From Mycobacterium sp. SMC-4 (GTDB taxonomy: Bacteria > Actinomycetota > Actinomycetes > Mycobacteriales > Mycobacteriaceae): a stretch of DNA of 64,000 nt. The translations under genes and the position numbers were made by a program. The DNA lies in the NCBI RefSeq assembly GCF_025263265.1, contig NZ_CP079869.1:1612001-1676000 (forward strand), in the 5' to 3' direction. Positions 18,945 to 28,369 of this stretch are shown here, in pieces; the first letter of the stretch is position 1; each line of letters opens with the position of its first letter. The notes beneath the pieces were generated by a model. It was given only the letters and a program-made list of their open reading frames with translations. It was not told the DNA's origin and did no database searches.

Positions 18945-19886
18945 ATGAGTGGCGGGCTGATCGCGCTTCTCGACGACGTCGCGATGCTCGCGCGGCTGGC
19001 CGCCGCCTCGGTGGACGACATCGGTGCCGCTGCCGGGCGCGCCACCGCCAAGGCCGCGGGTGTGGTGATCGACGACACCGCGGTGACACCGCAGTACGTG
19101 CACGGTATCGCCGCCGAACGAGAACTGCCGATCATCAAGCGCATCGCGCTCGGGTCGCTGCGCAACAAGCTGCTGTTCATCCTGCCGGCCGCGCTGTTGC
19201 TCAGCCAGTTCCTGCCCTGGCTGCTGACGCCCATCCTGATGCTGGGTGCGACTTATCTGTGTTTCGAAGGTGCGGAGAAGGTCTGGGGCCGCATCGCCGG
19301 TCACGACACGCACGCGGCGCCGGTGGCACTGGTCGGCGCGGACGCCGAACGTCAGATGGTCTCGGGTGCGATTCGCACCGACTTCATCTTGTCGGCCGAG
19401 ATCATGGTGATCGCACTCAACGAGGTGGCCGATCAGTCGTTCTTGCCTCGACTGATCATCCTCGTGGTGGTGGCGATCGTCATCACGGCGGTGGTGTACG
19501 GGGTGGTCGCGGGCATCGTCAAGATGGACGACGTCGGACTGAACTTCGCCGGGCGGTCGTCGGCTCTGGTCCAGAAGACCGGTCGAGGACTGGTCAAGGG
19601 GATGCCGAAGTTGCTTGGTGCGCTGTCGATCATCGGCACGGTGGCGATGCTCTGGGTCGGCGGACATATCCTGCTGGTCGGCACCGACGAGCTGGGCTGG
19701 CACTGGCCCCACAGCGTGGTGCACCACGGCGAGGCAGCCGTGCATCACGTCCCCGCGGTGGGCGGCGCGCTCGGCTGGCTGGTCAACACCGCGGCCTCGG
19801 CGGTCATCGGGCTGGTGGTCGGAGCGATCGCCGTCGCGGTGATGCACGTGCTACCGGCACGCCGCAAGAACGGCAGCCACACCTAG
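18945..19886 (+). CDS. DUF808 (YedI-like) membrane protein
   Basis: The 313-residue integral membrane protein begins with SGGLIALLDDVAMLA, the hallmark N-terminus of the DUF808/YedI family. Several hydrophobic segments follow (about 70-115, 155-190, 205-240, 280-305). The start ATG follows GAGGGG. No biochemical function is established for the family. It converges on the exported-protein gene at 19892. Confidence 0.85.
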   Translation: MSGGLIALLDDVAMLARLAAASVDDIGAAAGRATAKAAGVVIDDTAVTPQYVHGIAAERELPIIKRIALGSLRNKLLFILPAALLLSQFLPWLLTPILMLGATYLCFEGAEKVWGRIAGHDTHAAPVALVGADAERQMVSGAIRTDFILSAEIMVIALNEVADQSFLPRLIILVVVAIVITAVVYGVVAGIVKMDDVGLNFAGRSSALVQKTGRGLVKGMPKLLGALSIIGTVAMLWVGGHILLVGTDELGWHWPHSVVHHGEAAVHHVPAVGGALGWLVNTAASAVIGLVVGAIAVAVMHVLPARRKNGSHT

Positions 19887-19891
19887 CGGGA

Positions 19892-21754
19892 CTACGTGAT
19901 CGGTGGGAACCGCAGCGCGAAACCGGCGCGCCGAAGCGCAAGCTGTTCGAGCCGCTGCGCCTGGGTGAGATAGCGGGTGCCAGCCGGGAGCACGGCGGGC
20001 AAGAAGCGTCGCTCCACCACCTGCGCATGCACCGTCGGCAAGACGTCGGACTCGGGATCGAGATCCTGGAAGCGCATCGAGATGGTGCCCTGGTTCAGCC
20101 CCCCGGTAGAGACCCAGTTGTGCACACCGGGGTCGCGGGAGGAGATCACGAAGGTGTACGTTCCGTCGGCATTGCGGTCGGCCTGGGCGTTGTTGAGGCT
20201 GGTCTGCTGATCCCAGTAGTTGTCGGTGATGGTCCACAGATTGGTGACCGGCACCGTGAAGTACCGGGCATTGCCGGGATCGATCGTGATGACCAGCGCC
20301 TGCCGGTCGGTCAGCTGGAAGTAACCGGCGCTCTGCAGCTGGGTCGCCAGAAACTCCGCATTGCGTGATGGGTCGCGGAACTCGTTGGGCGCCAATCGCT
20401 GACCGGTCTGCGGGTCGGTGGTGGCAACCTTGATGTACTTGGCTTCCATCGACAGGCCCAGCGCCATCACCGCGGCGGTCACGGTGCCCCGCAGCAGCGC
20501 CGGCTGGAAGGGCAGCGGCGGAATCAGCGACACCAGCGTGGTGAGCAGCGGGCTCCCGGTGACCGTCGGCCCGATCAACGGAATCGCGAAACCGCCGAGC
20601 TGGCTGAACAAGCTGTTCGGAGGGCCGCTGACCCGTTCGATTGCCAGCTGCATCGGAACCTGAGAGTCCCACTGCGACAACGTGTCGCGTACCGCGATCA
20701 GGGTGGTGTCGCGGGTGAGCTGAAGGTGATTGACCTGCCCCGGTAGCGCCGCGGCTCCGCTGACGGTGATGGTGAAGAAACCGTCGGCGTCGACCTGCAA
20801 CTGCCGGCCGGTCAGGACATCGGCGGTGATGCCCGAAAGCCCGGTCAACACACTGAAAGTGAGGTCCGCGGCGGGTTCACCGGTGAGACGGCCGGTGATG
20901 ACGTAGGTCGACGTCTTGTTGACGCCCATGAAGCGATAGACGGTGTCGGGGTTGTCGTAGAGGATGCGTGAGCCCGCAACACTCATGCCGGACCACGTGT
21001 GCGGCGGCGCGACTTGGGCCACCACAGTCGGTCGCATCGGGTTGAGCAGCTGCTGCTGAAACGCCGCGGCCATGGCGTACTCGTCGACGGCCCGGGCGAG
21101 CTGGCCGAGGTTGACCCGGTCGGGCCCGCCGATGGCCCGGTACTCACGCCTGGCGGTGGCCAGCCAGCCGTTGCGCAGCAGGCTCTTCATCAGCATCACC
21201 GGCAGGGTTTTCACCGTCCGGCCGGCGATGCGCTCGGCGTCGAGCTGTTGCTCGGTGGCCAGCGGGCTGGCCGACGGGGCGGTCTCGGTCAACGCGTCCC
21301 GGCGAGCCGATCCGGCCAGCGCCAACAGCGCGGTGGATGCCGGTTCGGCGGGTGCTTCGGGCCTGTCGGTGGGTGGCTGCGTGGCGACGCGCTCGGGCTC
21401 GGCGTCGGACCCGACGGCCGGCTCGTCGCGCAGGGCGACGGTCGTTCGACGCTGCATCCGGGGCGGGTCGGCGTCCTCATCGGCGCGGCGGGACTCCCGC
21501 CTCGGTGTCGACGATTCCGGGGATGATTCGAGAGATCCCGAGCGTGGCCCTGCCGACCGGGTGTCGGCCGAGCGTGGCCCTGCCGACCGGGATGACTCGG
21601 CGGACTCCGATGACCGCTGGCGCGGCGAGGAGGTGTCGTCGGCGGCCGCGACCGCCGGACTGTGGGCCAACGCCACCCCGACGCCGGCCATTACGGCCAG
21701 GGCGCCGAAGCGGCCGAGTAGCCGCTCGTGTCGTGTCAGAGGCGTCGCTGGCAA
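19892..21754 (-). CDS. large exported protein of unknown function
   Basis: A TTG start at 21754, nine bases after GGAAGG, gives about 620 residues starting with a basic region and a hydrophobic signal segment ending near AVAAADD. A disordered Ser/Arg/Glu/Pro-rich region of about 150 residues follows, containing short repeats such as SAGPRS, and then a folded domain of about 400 residues. That domain includes DNPDTVYRFMGVN and TDNYWDQQTS, reminiscent of DUF1214-type or phospholipid-handling exported proteins, but I do not recognise it confidently. An ATG at 21859 would lengthen the N-terminus by 35 residues and spoil the signal peptide. Confidence 0.7.
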   Translation of the reverse strand: MPATPLTRHERLLGRFGALAVMAGVGVALAHSPAVAAADDTSSPRQRSSESAESSRSAGPRSADTRSAGPRSGSLESSPESSTPRRESRRADEDADPPRMQRRTTVALRDEPAVGSDAEPERVATQPPTDRPEAPAEPASTALLALAGSARRDALTETAPSASPLATEQQLDAERIAGRTVKTLPVMLMKSLLRNGWLATARREYRAIGGPDRVNLGQLARAVDEYAMAAAFQQQLLNPMRPTVVAQVAPPHTWSGMSVAGSRILYDNPDTVYRFMGVNKTSTYVITGRLTGEPAADLTFSVLTGLSGITADVLTGRQLQVDADGFFTITVSGAAALPGQVNHLQLTRDTTLIAVRDTLSQWDSQVPMQLAIERVSGPPNSLFSQLGGFAIPLIGPTVTGSPLLTTLVSLIPPLPFQPALLRGTVTAAVMALGLSMEAKYIKVATTDPQTGQRLAPNEFRDPSRNAEFLATQLQSAGYFQLTDRQALVITIDPGNARYFTVPVTNLWTITDNYWDQQTSLNNAQADRNADGTYTFVISSRDPGVHNWVSTGGLNQGTISMRFQDLDPESDVLPTVHAQVVERRFLPAVLPAGTRYLTQAQRLEQLALRRAGFALRFPPIT

Positions 21755-21852
21755 CGGCGGGATCCTTCCGCTGTTTCCCCCGGCCGTACGGTAACCATCC
21801 CGGTGGGCACTGCACGGCGGAATGACGGAATCGGGCCACGGGGTCGACGAGG

Positions 21853-22047
21853 TCAGCACTGGCTGCCGGAGCGCTCCCCGACGAAAGCCAGCAGCCGCGG
21901 GTCATCACTGGTGAAGCGCGCGACCTCTTCGCCGCCGTCGCAGCGCAGCAGCGCCACCGTGATCTCGCCGGATCGGCGGCTGAGGACCTGCCACACCGCG
22001 CCGGCATCCTCCCAGCGCTGCAACTCGGCGACCCGGTCGATGTCCAC
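21853..22047 (-). CDS. small conserved-looking hypothetical protein
   Basis: The 64-residue acidic protein has a compact beta-rich pattern (WQVLSRRSGEITVALLRCDGGEE) and ends in GSQC. Its amino-acid composition is that of a folded protein, not a shadow frame. It lies just upstream of the exported-protein gene, and its start is 10 bp from the divergent membrane-protein start. Function unknown. Confidence 0.6.
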   Translation of the reverse strand: MDIDRVAELQRWEDAGAVWQVLSRRSGEITVALLRCDGGEEVARFTSDDPRLLAFVGERSGSQC

Positions 22048-22056
22048 CGGTTCACG

Positions 22057-22503
22057 ATGTCACCTAGCCTGAGCACCGTGCACACAGCGTCCGCGGTCGC
22101 CGTGGCGGCGACATTCCTGTGGTTGGGGATGGTGCTGGCTATCTCGTTCCTGGAGGCGCCGCTGAAGTTCCGGGCGCCCGGGGTGACGCTGCAGGTGGGC
22201 CTCGGGATCGGCCGGTTGGTGTTCCGCGCCCTCAACGGTTGCGAACTGGCGCTCGCCGCCACCGCCGTGCTGGCGTTGCTGATCGGGGGAATGCCCGATG
22301 GCGCGCTGACGGCCCTGGTCGCGGCGACGGTGATACTGGCCGGTCAGCTGCTGTTCGTCCGCCCGGCGCTGACCCGCCGCTCCGATGAGGTGCTCGCCGG
22401 GGCCGAGGGCCCCCGGTCGCGAGCCCACTACGTCTACGTCGCCTTGGAGGTGCTCAAGGTCATCGCGCTGATCAGCGCCGGTGTACTGCTGCTGGCGGGA
22501 TGA
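22057..22503 (+). CDS. small four-helix membrane protein
   Basis: The 148-residue protein has four hydrophobic segments (about residues 10-30, 58-78, 83-103, 125-147). GTG at 22078 is an alternative start that would leave more room for a promoter shared with the divergent 64-residue gene. I do not recognise a named family with confidence. It ends about 60 bp upstream of mbtK in the same direction. Confidence 0.7.
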   Translation: MSPSLSTVHTASAVAVAATFLWLGMVLAISFLEAPLKFRAPGVTLQVGLGIGRLVFRALNGCELALAATAVLALLIGGMPDGALTALVAATVILAGQLLFVRPALTRRSDEVLAGAEGPRSRAHYVYVALEVLKVIALISAGVLLLAG

Positions 22504-22519
22504 CCCGAACCCTGCCAAG

Positions 22520-22538
22520 GTAGGCAAAGCTATCCTCA
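22520..22538 (+). promoter_or_regulatory. candidate IdeR iron box upstream of mbtK
   Basis: The 19-bp stretch GTAGGCAAAGCTATCCTCA matches 13 of 19 positions of the mycobacterial iron-box consensus TTAGGTTAGGCTAACCTAA. It lies 28 bp before the mbtK ATG, a position suited to repression of the promoter by iron-loaded IdeR. A further GGTAGGCT half-motif follows at about 22547. The assignment rests on motif similarity and on the known iron control of mbt genes. Confidence 0.6.
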
Positions 22539-22565
22539 CCTGCTCGGGTAGGCTCTGCGGTCACC

Positions 22566-23165
22566 ATGACTGACGTGTTACCCGTCCTGCCCCGGGAGCT
22601 CACCGAGCTCAGCGACGACGTTCGCGCGGTCCCGCCGCCACCGATCCCGCAGCTGGCCACCCCATACGCGACGCGGGTGGTCGATCCTGAGGTCGACGCC
22701 GAGACGATCGCCGAATGGATGAACCGGCCGCATCTGGCCGAGGCGTGGGAGTACGACCGGCCGGTGACCTGGTGGCGCGGCTACCTGCGCGCGCAGCTGG
22801 CCGGGGACTACTCACGGCCGGTGCTGGGGAGCTTGCGCGGCGAGGACCGCGGCTACGTCGAGGTCTACCGCGCCGCCAAGGACTCGATCGCCACCCGCTA
22901 CGCGGCCGACCCGTACGATCTCGGGCTGCACGCCGCCATCGCCGATCTGCACGTCGTCAACCGCGGCTTCGGCCCGCTGCTGCTGCCGCGGCTGGCGGCC
23001 AGCCTGTTCGAACTCGAACCCCGTTGTCGGCGGATCATGTTCGATCCGGATCACCGCAACAGCGCCGCGCGCCGGCTCTGTGAGTTCGCCAAGTGTGAGT
23101 TTCTCGGCATTCACGAGATGGCCAACCGGACGATGGCGCTCTACGCGCTGCATCGGCCGGGCTGA
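22566..23165 (+). CDS. mbtK: mycobactin lysine N-acyltransferase MbtK
   Basis: This 199-residue GNAT-fold protein matches the MbtK/Rv1347c type. It has the N-terminal PPPPIP segment, [16 protein letters not shown], and the late [10 protein letters not shown] and [16 protein letters not shown] segments typical of siderophore acyltransferases. The enzyme transfers the long acyl chain from the carrier protein MbtL to the lysine epsilon-amine of mycobactin. The gene is convergent with mbtN, as in the M. tuberculosis mbt-2 locus, and has a candidate iron box upstream. Confidence 0.9.
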   Translation: MTDVLPVLPRELTELSDDVRAVPPPPIPQLATPYATRVVDPEVDAETIAEWMNRPHLAEAWEYDRPVTWWRGYLRAQLAGDYSRPVLGSLRGEDRGYVEVYRAAKDSIATRYAADPYDLGLHAAIADLHVVNRGFGPLLLPRLAASLFELEPRCRRIMFDPDHRNSAARRLCEFAKCEFLGIHEMANRTMALYALHRPG

Positions 23166-23175
23166 CCGCGGCAAG

Positions 23176-24351
23176 TCAGGCTGGTGGGTCACCGATCATC
23201 TCGGCATACCCGTCGAAATCGGGCCGCATCGCCGCAGCCACCAGTTCCCACAGCACTTCGTCGGTGCCACCACCGACCCGGGCCAGTTTCATGTCACGCC
23301 ACCAACGGCCCAGCGGGGTCTCGTCGACCAGGTACCCCGACCCGCCGAAGATGTGCATGCACTCGGAGAGCACCTCTTCACCGAGACGAGCGGCGGTGAC
23401 TTTCACCGCCGCCGCGGCGCGCAGATCCAGCCGGCCCAGCGCGGCGATGCCGTTGAGGCCGTGGCGTAGCAGGTCCACCCGGGCCTGTAGGTCTGCCATG
23501 CGCATTCGCAGCGCCTGATGCTCGAACAGCGTGGCCCCGAACTGCCGGCGTGTCACCATGCGCGCATGGGTGATGCCGAGCACCCGCTGACATGACGACG
23601 CGACCTGACCGGCGATCGACATCCGTTCGTGGGCCAGGCCCCACGAGATCGCGGCCAGGCCGGTACCCGGGCGGGCGATGAGATGATCGGCGGGTACCCA
23701 GGTGTCGATGTGGACGGCGGCGGTGTCCAGCGGTCCCGCCCCGACCTTGCGGTAGGGCGTCTGGACCTCGACCTGACTGGTGGGCACCGCGATCACCAGC
23801 ACGTTGCCGTGCCGGCTGTCGGGGTCGTGGTCGACGCTGCGGGCCACGACCATGATGTGATCGGCGATCGGGGACAGCGACACGTACTTTTTGATGCCGC
23901 GGATCTCGAAACCATCGCGGGCAGAACGAACTTCGGTCTGGACAATCTGCAGGTCCGATCCACCGGACTCCTCGGATGCGCCGATGCACAGCACCGCCTG
24001 CCCGTCGATGGCCTGTTCACAGATCGTCTTGAGATGGTCGGACTTGCCGAAGCGTCGCAAGATCGCAATGGCAGAGTCGTGCAGGCTGACACCCACACCG
24101 ATTCCGGCGGAACCGAGATGGCCCAGCCGGTAGGCCAATTCGACGAGCTTGGCGACATCGGGGTGCTGTCCACCCTCGGGGTCACCCCACTTGCTGCGGA
24201 ACACCCCGTGGGCGCCGAGGTGCTCGATGAGCTTGCGCGGGAAGCGTTCCGAGCTCTCGGCGGCTGCGGTCCATTCGGTGATCGTGTCGTCGAAGACCTG
24301 CCCGAGAAGCTCGCGGTAACCTCCGACGTCGAGTGCGGCAGAGGTGGTCAC
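23176..24351 (-). CDS. mbtN: acyl-ACP dehydrogenase MbtN
   Basis: The 391-residue flavoprotein of the acyl-CoA dehydrogenase family corresponds to FadE14/MbtN. It has the FAD-binding ASEESGGSD region and the C-terminal [20 protein letters not shown] segment. It introduces the double bond in the mycobactin acyl chain. The GTG start at 24351 overlaps the mbtM stop by 4 bp (GTGA). The reading frame stays open to 24738, but that part is a shadow of mbtM. It is the last gene of the mbtL-mbtM-mbtN unit. Confidence 0.9.
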   Translation of the reverse strand: MTTSAALDVGGYRELLGQVFDDTITEWTAAAESSERFPRKLIEHLGAHGVFRSKWGDPEGGQHPDVAKLVELAYRLGHLGSAGIGVGVSLHDSAIAILRRFGKSDHLKTICEQAIDGQAVLCIGASEESGGSDLQIVQTEVRSARDGFEIRGIKKYVSLSPIADHIMVVARSVDHDPDSRHGNVLVIAVPTSQVEVQTPYRKVGAGPLDTAAVHIDTWVPADHLIARPGTGLAAISWGLAHERMSIAGQVASSCQRVLGITHARMVTRRQFGATLFEHQALRMRMADLQARVDLLRHGLNGIAALGRLDLRAAAAVKVTAARLGEEVLSECMHIFGGSGYLVDETPLGRWWRDMKLARVGGGTDEVLWELVAAAMRPDFDGYAEMIGDPPA

Positions 24352-25934
24352 GCGCGTACGGCCTCCAGGTTCTGCTTGACTTCCAGTCGTCGCAACTTGC
24401 CCGAGGAGGTCCGCGGCAGCGAACCCGGGGCGAGGAAGACCACATCGGCGGGCACCACACCGCACTCTGAAGCCACCCGCGCGATGACCTCGGTGCGCGC
24501 CCCGGCCTCGTCGGGACCGCGGAACTCCGCGGCGATCACCAGGCTCTGGCGCGATGAATCGCCGCTGCTGCCCACCGCCACCACGGCGCCCTCGCGCACC
24601 CCACGCACCCCAGCGGCGACGCGTTCGATCTCGCTGGGGAAGATGTTTCGTCCGGCCACAGTGATGAGTTCCTTGATGCGGCCGCAGACGACCAGTCCGG
24701 AGTCGGTCAGGTAGCCCAGGTCCCCGGTGGGGAACCATTCACCGGCTTGCAGGGACTGCAGCCCGTGGTAGCCCGACATCATCGACGTACCACGAATCTC
24801 GATCTCGCCGATCTCGCCGATCTCCCGATCACCGGGGCCGGCATGGTCTTCAGCAGGGTTGATGCGGATCTGCATACCTGGCACCGGCTGGCCCAGAATC
24901 GCATGCTGCTTCACCGAATCGGTTGCCGGATCGACGATTTGGTCGAGCAGCAGGCCGGTGTTGGGCAACGGCGCGGTCACCGCGCAGGTCGACTCGGCAA
25001 GTCCGTAGCTGGGGGCGGCGGCGTGCGGGTCCAGGCCGAAGCGTGCCATCTCGGTGAGGAACAGCTGGTAGCCCTCACAGTCGATCGGTTCGCCGCCATT
25101 GATGGCGAACCGCAGGCGGGACAGGTCGACGTCGGAGACCCGGCGGGCGTAGCGACCGAGCACCGTGTAGGCGAAGTTGGGTGCGGCGGTCAGGCTGGCG
25201 CGGCTCTCCGACAGCCAGTTCAGCCAGCGAAACGGCGACGCCGCGAACGCCGCGGTCGGTGCCAGCCAGATCTCCGCGCCCGACAGCATCGCGGACAGCA
25301 GGAACGTCAACCCCATGTCGTGGTACAGCGGCAGCCAGCTGCATCCGACATCGCTGCCGGGGTCCACCCTGGTGTGCGCCTGCAGCGCGGAGACGTTGCT
25401 GTGTACCGCATCGGGGGACAGCAGCGCGGTGCGCGGGCTGCCCGTCGATCCGGCGGTGCCCTGCAGGACCGCCGGGGTCCCCTCCGGCGCCGCGCGTGCG
25501 GTCAGTGTGCTGGAGCGCTGTGCGCTGCCGATGGTCGCCGCGTCGTGGATCGTCAGTTCAGAGCTGTTGGCGGACAGAAGTTCTCGATACTCCGGGGTGA
25601 CGACATGGGTCACCCCGATGCCGGCGAACCGCCCGGCGGTGGCGCGGGCCCACTGGTCGGGGTCAGCGCCGCGCACCGGTCCCGGCAGTATCGACAGCGG
25701 CCGGCCGGCCAGCCAGGCGCCCTGGATCGCGGCGATGAACTCGACCGAGGGCTCGCCGACCAGGCCCACCGCGCCGTCGGCGCCCTGGCCCACCCGTTCG
25801 GCGATGTTCTCCGCCCGCGCGTGCACCTCCTGCCACGGGTGACGCGTCCAGGTCGACGTCGCGCGGTCGAACAGCACGAGGTCGCGGGGCGAGGACGTCA
25901 TCGACGCCGACAGCGCGGCGGCCAGGGTGCTCAC
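24348..25934 (-). CDS. mbtM: fatty acyl-AMP ligase MbtM
   Basis: The 528-residue ANL-superfamily enzyme corresponds to FadD33/MbtM. It has the P-loop-like [11 protein letters not shown] segment, the ATP motif PSYGLAEST, the [12 protein letters not shown] motif, the hinge GRIKELI and the catalytic-lysine region TSSGKLRR at the C-terminus. It adenylates long-chain fatty acids and loads them onto the carrier MbtL. GTG at 25934 overlaps the mbtL stop (GTGA). The frame runs open upstream through mbtL and the IS, and that extension is spurious. Confidence 0.9.
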   Translation of the reverse strand: MSTLAAALSASMTSSPRDLVLFDRATSTWTRHPWQEVHARAENIAERVGQGADGAVGLVGEPSVEFIAAIQGAWLAGRPLSILPGPVRGADPDQWARATAGRFAGIGVTHVVTPEYRELLSANSSELTIHDAATIGSAQRSSTLTARAAPEGTPAVLQGTAGSTGSPRTALLSPDAVHSNVSALQAHTRVDPGSDVGCSWLPLYHDMGLTFLLSAMLSGAEIWLAPTAAFAASPFRWLNWLSESRASLTAAPNFAYTVLGRYARRVSDVDLSRLRFAINGGEPIDCEGYQLFLTEMARFGLDPHAAAPSYGLAESTCAVTAPLPNTGLLLDQIVDPATDSVKQHAILGQPVPGMQIRINPAEDHAGPGDREIGEIGEIEIRGTSMMSGYHGLQSLQAGEWFPTGDLGYLTDSGLVVCGRIKELITVAGRNIFPSEIERVAAGVRGVREGAVVAVGSSGDSSRQSLVIAAEFRGPDEAGARTEVIARVASECGVVPADVVFLAPGSLPRTSSGKLRRLEVKQNLEAVRA

Positions 25935-26200
25935 TGGTCCGCGGGAACCTTCGCCAGGATTGCGGCCTCCAAGTCGCCGACCGTATCGCAGGTCAGCAGG
26001 TCCTCCTCGGACAACGCGACCCCGATCTTGTCCTCGATGGCGACCATGCCGACCGCGAACGCCACCGAGTCCAGACCCACGTCGTCGATCAGGCGGGAGT
26101 TCCGGGTGACCCGGCTGACGTCGACGTTCAGGTCGTCGCGCAGAATCTCGGCGAGAGCCGCAGTCAGGGCTCCTGGGGGTGGCGAAGATGGGGTCTCCAT
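25931..26200 (-). CDS. mbtL: acyl carrier protein MbtL
   Basis: The 89-residue acyl carrier protein has the phosphopantetheine site in VGLDSVAF (Ser near residue 46) and four predicted helices. It carries the fatty acyl chain between MbtM, MbtN and MbtK. The ATG at 26200 is chosen because the open upstream frame is IS-derived beyond 26225. No strong ribosome site is visible. The IS481 element begins only 26 bp upstream of this start and now separates the gene from its probable iron box (27325-27345). Confidence 0.88.
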   Translation of the reverse strand: METPSSPPPGALTAALAEILRDDLNVDVSRVTRNSRLIDDVGLDSVAFAVGMVAIEDKIGVALSEEDLLTCDTVGDLEAAILAKVPADQ

Positions 26201-26219
26201 GCGGCGGAAGGTTACACGG

Positions 26220-26250
26220 CCTAGTTGTCGTGACCTGAGAGGTTGTTGAC
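26220..26250 (+). repeat. left target duplication and left terminal inverted repeat of the IS
   Basis: CCTAGT at 26220-26225 is repeated at the right end (27320-27325) and fits the NCTAGN target preference described for IS481. The element then starts with TGTCGTGACCTGAGAGG. Its first 25 bases match the inverted right end at 21 positions. Confidence 0.92.
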
Positions 26251-26271
26251 GGCGCGCCTGCTTGAAATGGG

Positions 26272-26324
26272 GAGGACCTCCTGACGGAGTGGATGTGTCT
26301 GGCATTCACCCGTAGGAGGTCCTC
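26272..26324 (+). promoter_or_regulatory. hairpin that sequesters the transposase ribosome-binding site
   Basis: GAGGACCTCCT at 26272-26282 is exactly complementary to AGGAGGTCCTC at 26314-26324, an 11-bp stem with a 31-base loop. The 3' arm contains the AGGAGG ribosome site five bases before the GTG start of the transposase. Read-through transcripts entering from outside would fold and hide the site, a known way for IS elements to limit expression. Transcripts starting inside the loop would escape. Confidence 0.65.
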
Positions 26325-27296
26325 GTGTCTCACGCTAACGCCCGTACCAACCTGTTCGCACGTCGCTTGATCGTGGAGCGTGTCGCGGCCGGCTGGCCGC
26401 CCGCGCAGGTTGCTGAACAACTGGGAATTTCGCGGGCCACGGTCTACAAGTGGCTGCGCCGATACGCCGAAGGTGGTGACGAAGCCCTCGCTGACCGGTC
26501 CTCGCGTCCGCACCGGATGCCCCGGCGCACCAGCGACCGAGTCGAGAAGAAGGTGCTCGCCGCGCGGCGACGCCGCAAGCGTGGCGCAGTCATGCTGGCT
26601 GCTGAACTTGGGATGCACGCCTCGACGGTGGGACGGATCCTGGCGCGTCACCAGGTACCGCATTTGAGTGCAATCGACCCGATCACCGGTGAGCCGGTGC
26701 GCTCGTCGCGGCGCAGCCCCAACCGCTACGAGCACCGCACCCCAGGATCAATGGTCCACGTCGACGTCAAGAAGCTGGGCCGCATCCCCAAAGGCGGCGG
26801 GTGGCGCCTGCACGGCCGCGACGCCGCGGTGTCAGTGGCCAACCGGCACAAGAAGACCCGCATCGGCTACGACTACGTGCACACCGCCATCGACGACCAC
26901 ACCCGGCTGGCCTACAGCGAGGTACTCACCGACGAGAAAGACCTGACCTGCGCGGGATTCTTGCACCGAGCGTTGGAATGGTTCGCCAGCCACGGTGTGC
27001 GGGTGCGTCGGCTGCTGACCGACAACGCCATGGTCTACCGACACGGCACCAACTGGGGCTGGGTGTGCACGGCCTGGGGACTCAAACGCCGGTTCATCAA
27101 ACCCGGCTGCCCCTGGACCAACGGCAAAGCCGAACGCTTCAACCGCACCCTGCTCAACGAATGGGCCTACGCCCGCCCCTGGACATCCAACAGCCTACGA
27201 AAACGAGGACTTGACCGATTCCTACACCGCTACAACACTCAACGAGGCCACTCCGCCCTCGGCGGACACCCACCCATCAGCCGACTCGCCGCCTGA
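26325..27296 (+). CDS. IS481 family transposase
   Basis: The 323-residue protein has an N-terminal helix-turn-helix ([14 protein letters not shown], about 35-48) and an integrase-type DDE catalytic core. The three acidic residues lie in [16 protein letters not shown] and GKAERFN. A C-terminal segment [13 protein letters not shown] is typical of IS481 transposases. GTG at 26325 follows AGGAGG at five bases. It faces away from mbtL. Confidence 0.95.
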   Translation: MSHANARTNLFARRLIVERVAAGWPPAQVAEQLGISRATVYKWLRRYAEGGDEALADRSSRPHRMPRRTSDRVEKKVLAARRRRKRGAVMLAAELGMHASTVGRILARHQVPHLSAIDPITGEPVRSSRRSPNRYEHRTPGSMVHVDVKKLGRIPKGGGWRLHGRDAAVSVANRHKKTRIGYDYVHTAIDDHTRLAYSEVLTDEKDLTCAGFLHRALEWFASHGVRVRRLLTDNAMVYRHGTNWGWVCTAWGLKRRFIKPGCPWTNGKAERFNRTLLNEWAYARPWTSNSLRKRGLDRFLHRYNTQRGHSALGGHPPISRLAA

Positions 27297-27325
27297 CAAC
27301 AACGTGTCAGGTCACAACACCTAGT
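27295..27325 (-). repeat. right terminal inverted repeat and right target duplication of the IS
   Basis: Read on the minus strand, the element ends TGTTGTGACCTGACACG, matching the left end. CCTAGT at 27320-27325 is the second target copy. Confidence 0.92.
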
Positions 27326-27345
27326 AAAGGTAGGCTACGCTTACC
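27325..27345 (-). promoter_or_regulatory. candidate IdeR iron box of mbtL, now cut off by the IS
   Basis: The sequence contains GGTAGGC-TAC-GCTTACC, a near-palindrome carrying the TAGGCTA core of the iron box. Thirteen of 19 positions match the consensus. It overlaps the last codons of the upstream DUF190 gene. Without the IS it would lie roughly 30 bp before the mbtL ATG. Today more than 1.1 kb separates them. Confidence 0.65.
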
Positions 27346-28369
27346 CCGCTGGTCCGAGGCTTCCGCGGCCCTGGCCGTTGTCCCGGGTCACCGCAGCGTC
27401 GACGTGCTGGCAAGTGACCAGGCCCTCACGCTCGGTGAGCTCCTCGACGACGGGGTAACTGCGCGCGATGTTGGCTGCGGTGTCGATGATGCTGGTGACC
27501 ACCGGGACGTGGCGAGTCAGGCTCAGAAAACCATCCCCGTGCGGTACCGCACCGTTGTGGAACCCCCAGATGCCCCGAACCGAGGTCGCGCCACCCACAT
27601 GACCCGCCTGCATCAGTCGCGCGATCAGTCCGCGGTGGATGGGGCGGCGGTCATGCAGCGTGTCCTCGGCGGTGCGCACGATCAGTTTGAGGTATCCGGA
27701 ATCGCCCGGTTCCGGGAGCGGGGCCACGGTGTGCCCGCCGGACCGGCACACCACCACCGGGTCAACGGTGATCGGCGCCGTGGGCAGCTGCCGGCCCAAT
27801 TCGCTGCGGGCAGTGTCAAGTTGGGCTGCAGTGCCCACCGCAGTCACGCGCAGGGGTACGTCGGCGTTGCGGCCGAACAAGTGGGCGCGACGGCGGTGAC
27901 CTGAGATCGTGCCATCGACACCCAGCAGTACCTCGGCGGCGGTGAACTGCAGACGGTGCAGCAACTCGCACACCGCGACGTGGCCGACCTTGCCGGCCAG
28001 CTGGTGCCGACGGCCGAGGTAGACCGACAACCGGGCCGCCGTGTCGGCGCGGGGTCCGGCCTGGGCGCGGTCGTGCTGCAGCGTGACCACCCCGCGACTG
28101 ATCATGGCGGCCACCTCGTCGGCCACTGCCGGGATGGCCTGCGCGCCGTCGACGGCGATCAGGACGGCGGGGGGATCCTCCGACAGGGTCAGCGACCGGT
28201 CGGTGCGCGCGAGGTGGGACGGCCCGAAACCGGCGATACCGCGCAGAACAACGCTGGTGGCCAATTCCCGCCGGGCGAACATCTCCACCATCTCCTCGAC
28301 CAGGAACCGCCCGTTGCGGCGGTCCCGCTCGGCGAACCGCGCCGTCAAGGTCATCAGATCGGTGCTCAC
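27341..28369 (-). CDS. DUF190 domain protein (two DUF190 repeats), fluoride-operon member
   Basis: The 342-residue protein contains two DUF190-type PII-like domains (about residues 1-105 and 215-320). Each has the GFG-H and LSLTxDxPV-type signature (RGIAGFGPSHLARTD and RGIWGFHNGAVPHGDG). DUF190 genes are commonly found beside crcB fluoride channels, and their role is thought to be regulatory. GTG at 28369 overlaps the crcB stop by 4 bp. Frames open upstream belong to crcB shadows. Confidence 0.85.
   Translation of the reverse strand: MSTDLMTLTARFAERDRRNGRFLVEEMVEMFARRELATSVVLRGIAGFGPSHLARTDRSLTLSEDPPAVLIAVDGAQAIPAVADEVAAMISRGVVTLQHDRAQAGPRADTAARLSVYLGRRHQLAGKVGHVAVCELLHRLQFTAAEVLLGVDGTISGHRRRAHLFGRNADVPLRVTAVGTAAQLDTARSELGRQLPTAPITVDPVVVCRSGGHTVAPLPEPGDSGYLKLIVRTAEDTLHDRRPIHRGLIARLMQAGHVGGATSVRGIWGFHNGAVPHGDGFLSLTRHVPVVTSIIDTAANIARSYPVVEELTEREGLVTCQHVDAAVTRDNGQGRGSLGPAG

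Larger units (their letters stand above)
26226..27319 (+). mobile_element. IS481-family insertion sequence, 1094 bp, complete
   Basis: The element is bounded by imperfect 25-bp inverted repeats (21/25 identical) starting with TGT, and by a perfect 6-bp direct repeat CCTAGT. It contains one intact transposase gene. Removing it and one CCTAGT copy restores a short leader joining the iron box to mbtL. The complete ends and exact target duplication imply a fairly recent, potentially active copy. Confidence 0.95.

Noticed and set aside
24747..26249. 500-residue plus-strand frame opposite mbtM/mbtL
   Set aside because: It is a shadow of the well-supported mbtM and mbtL genes and runs into the IS end.
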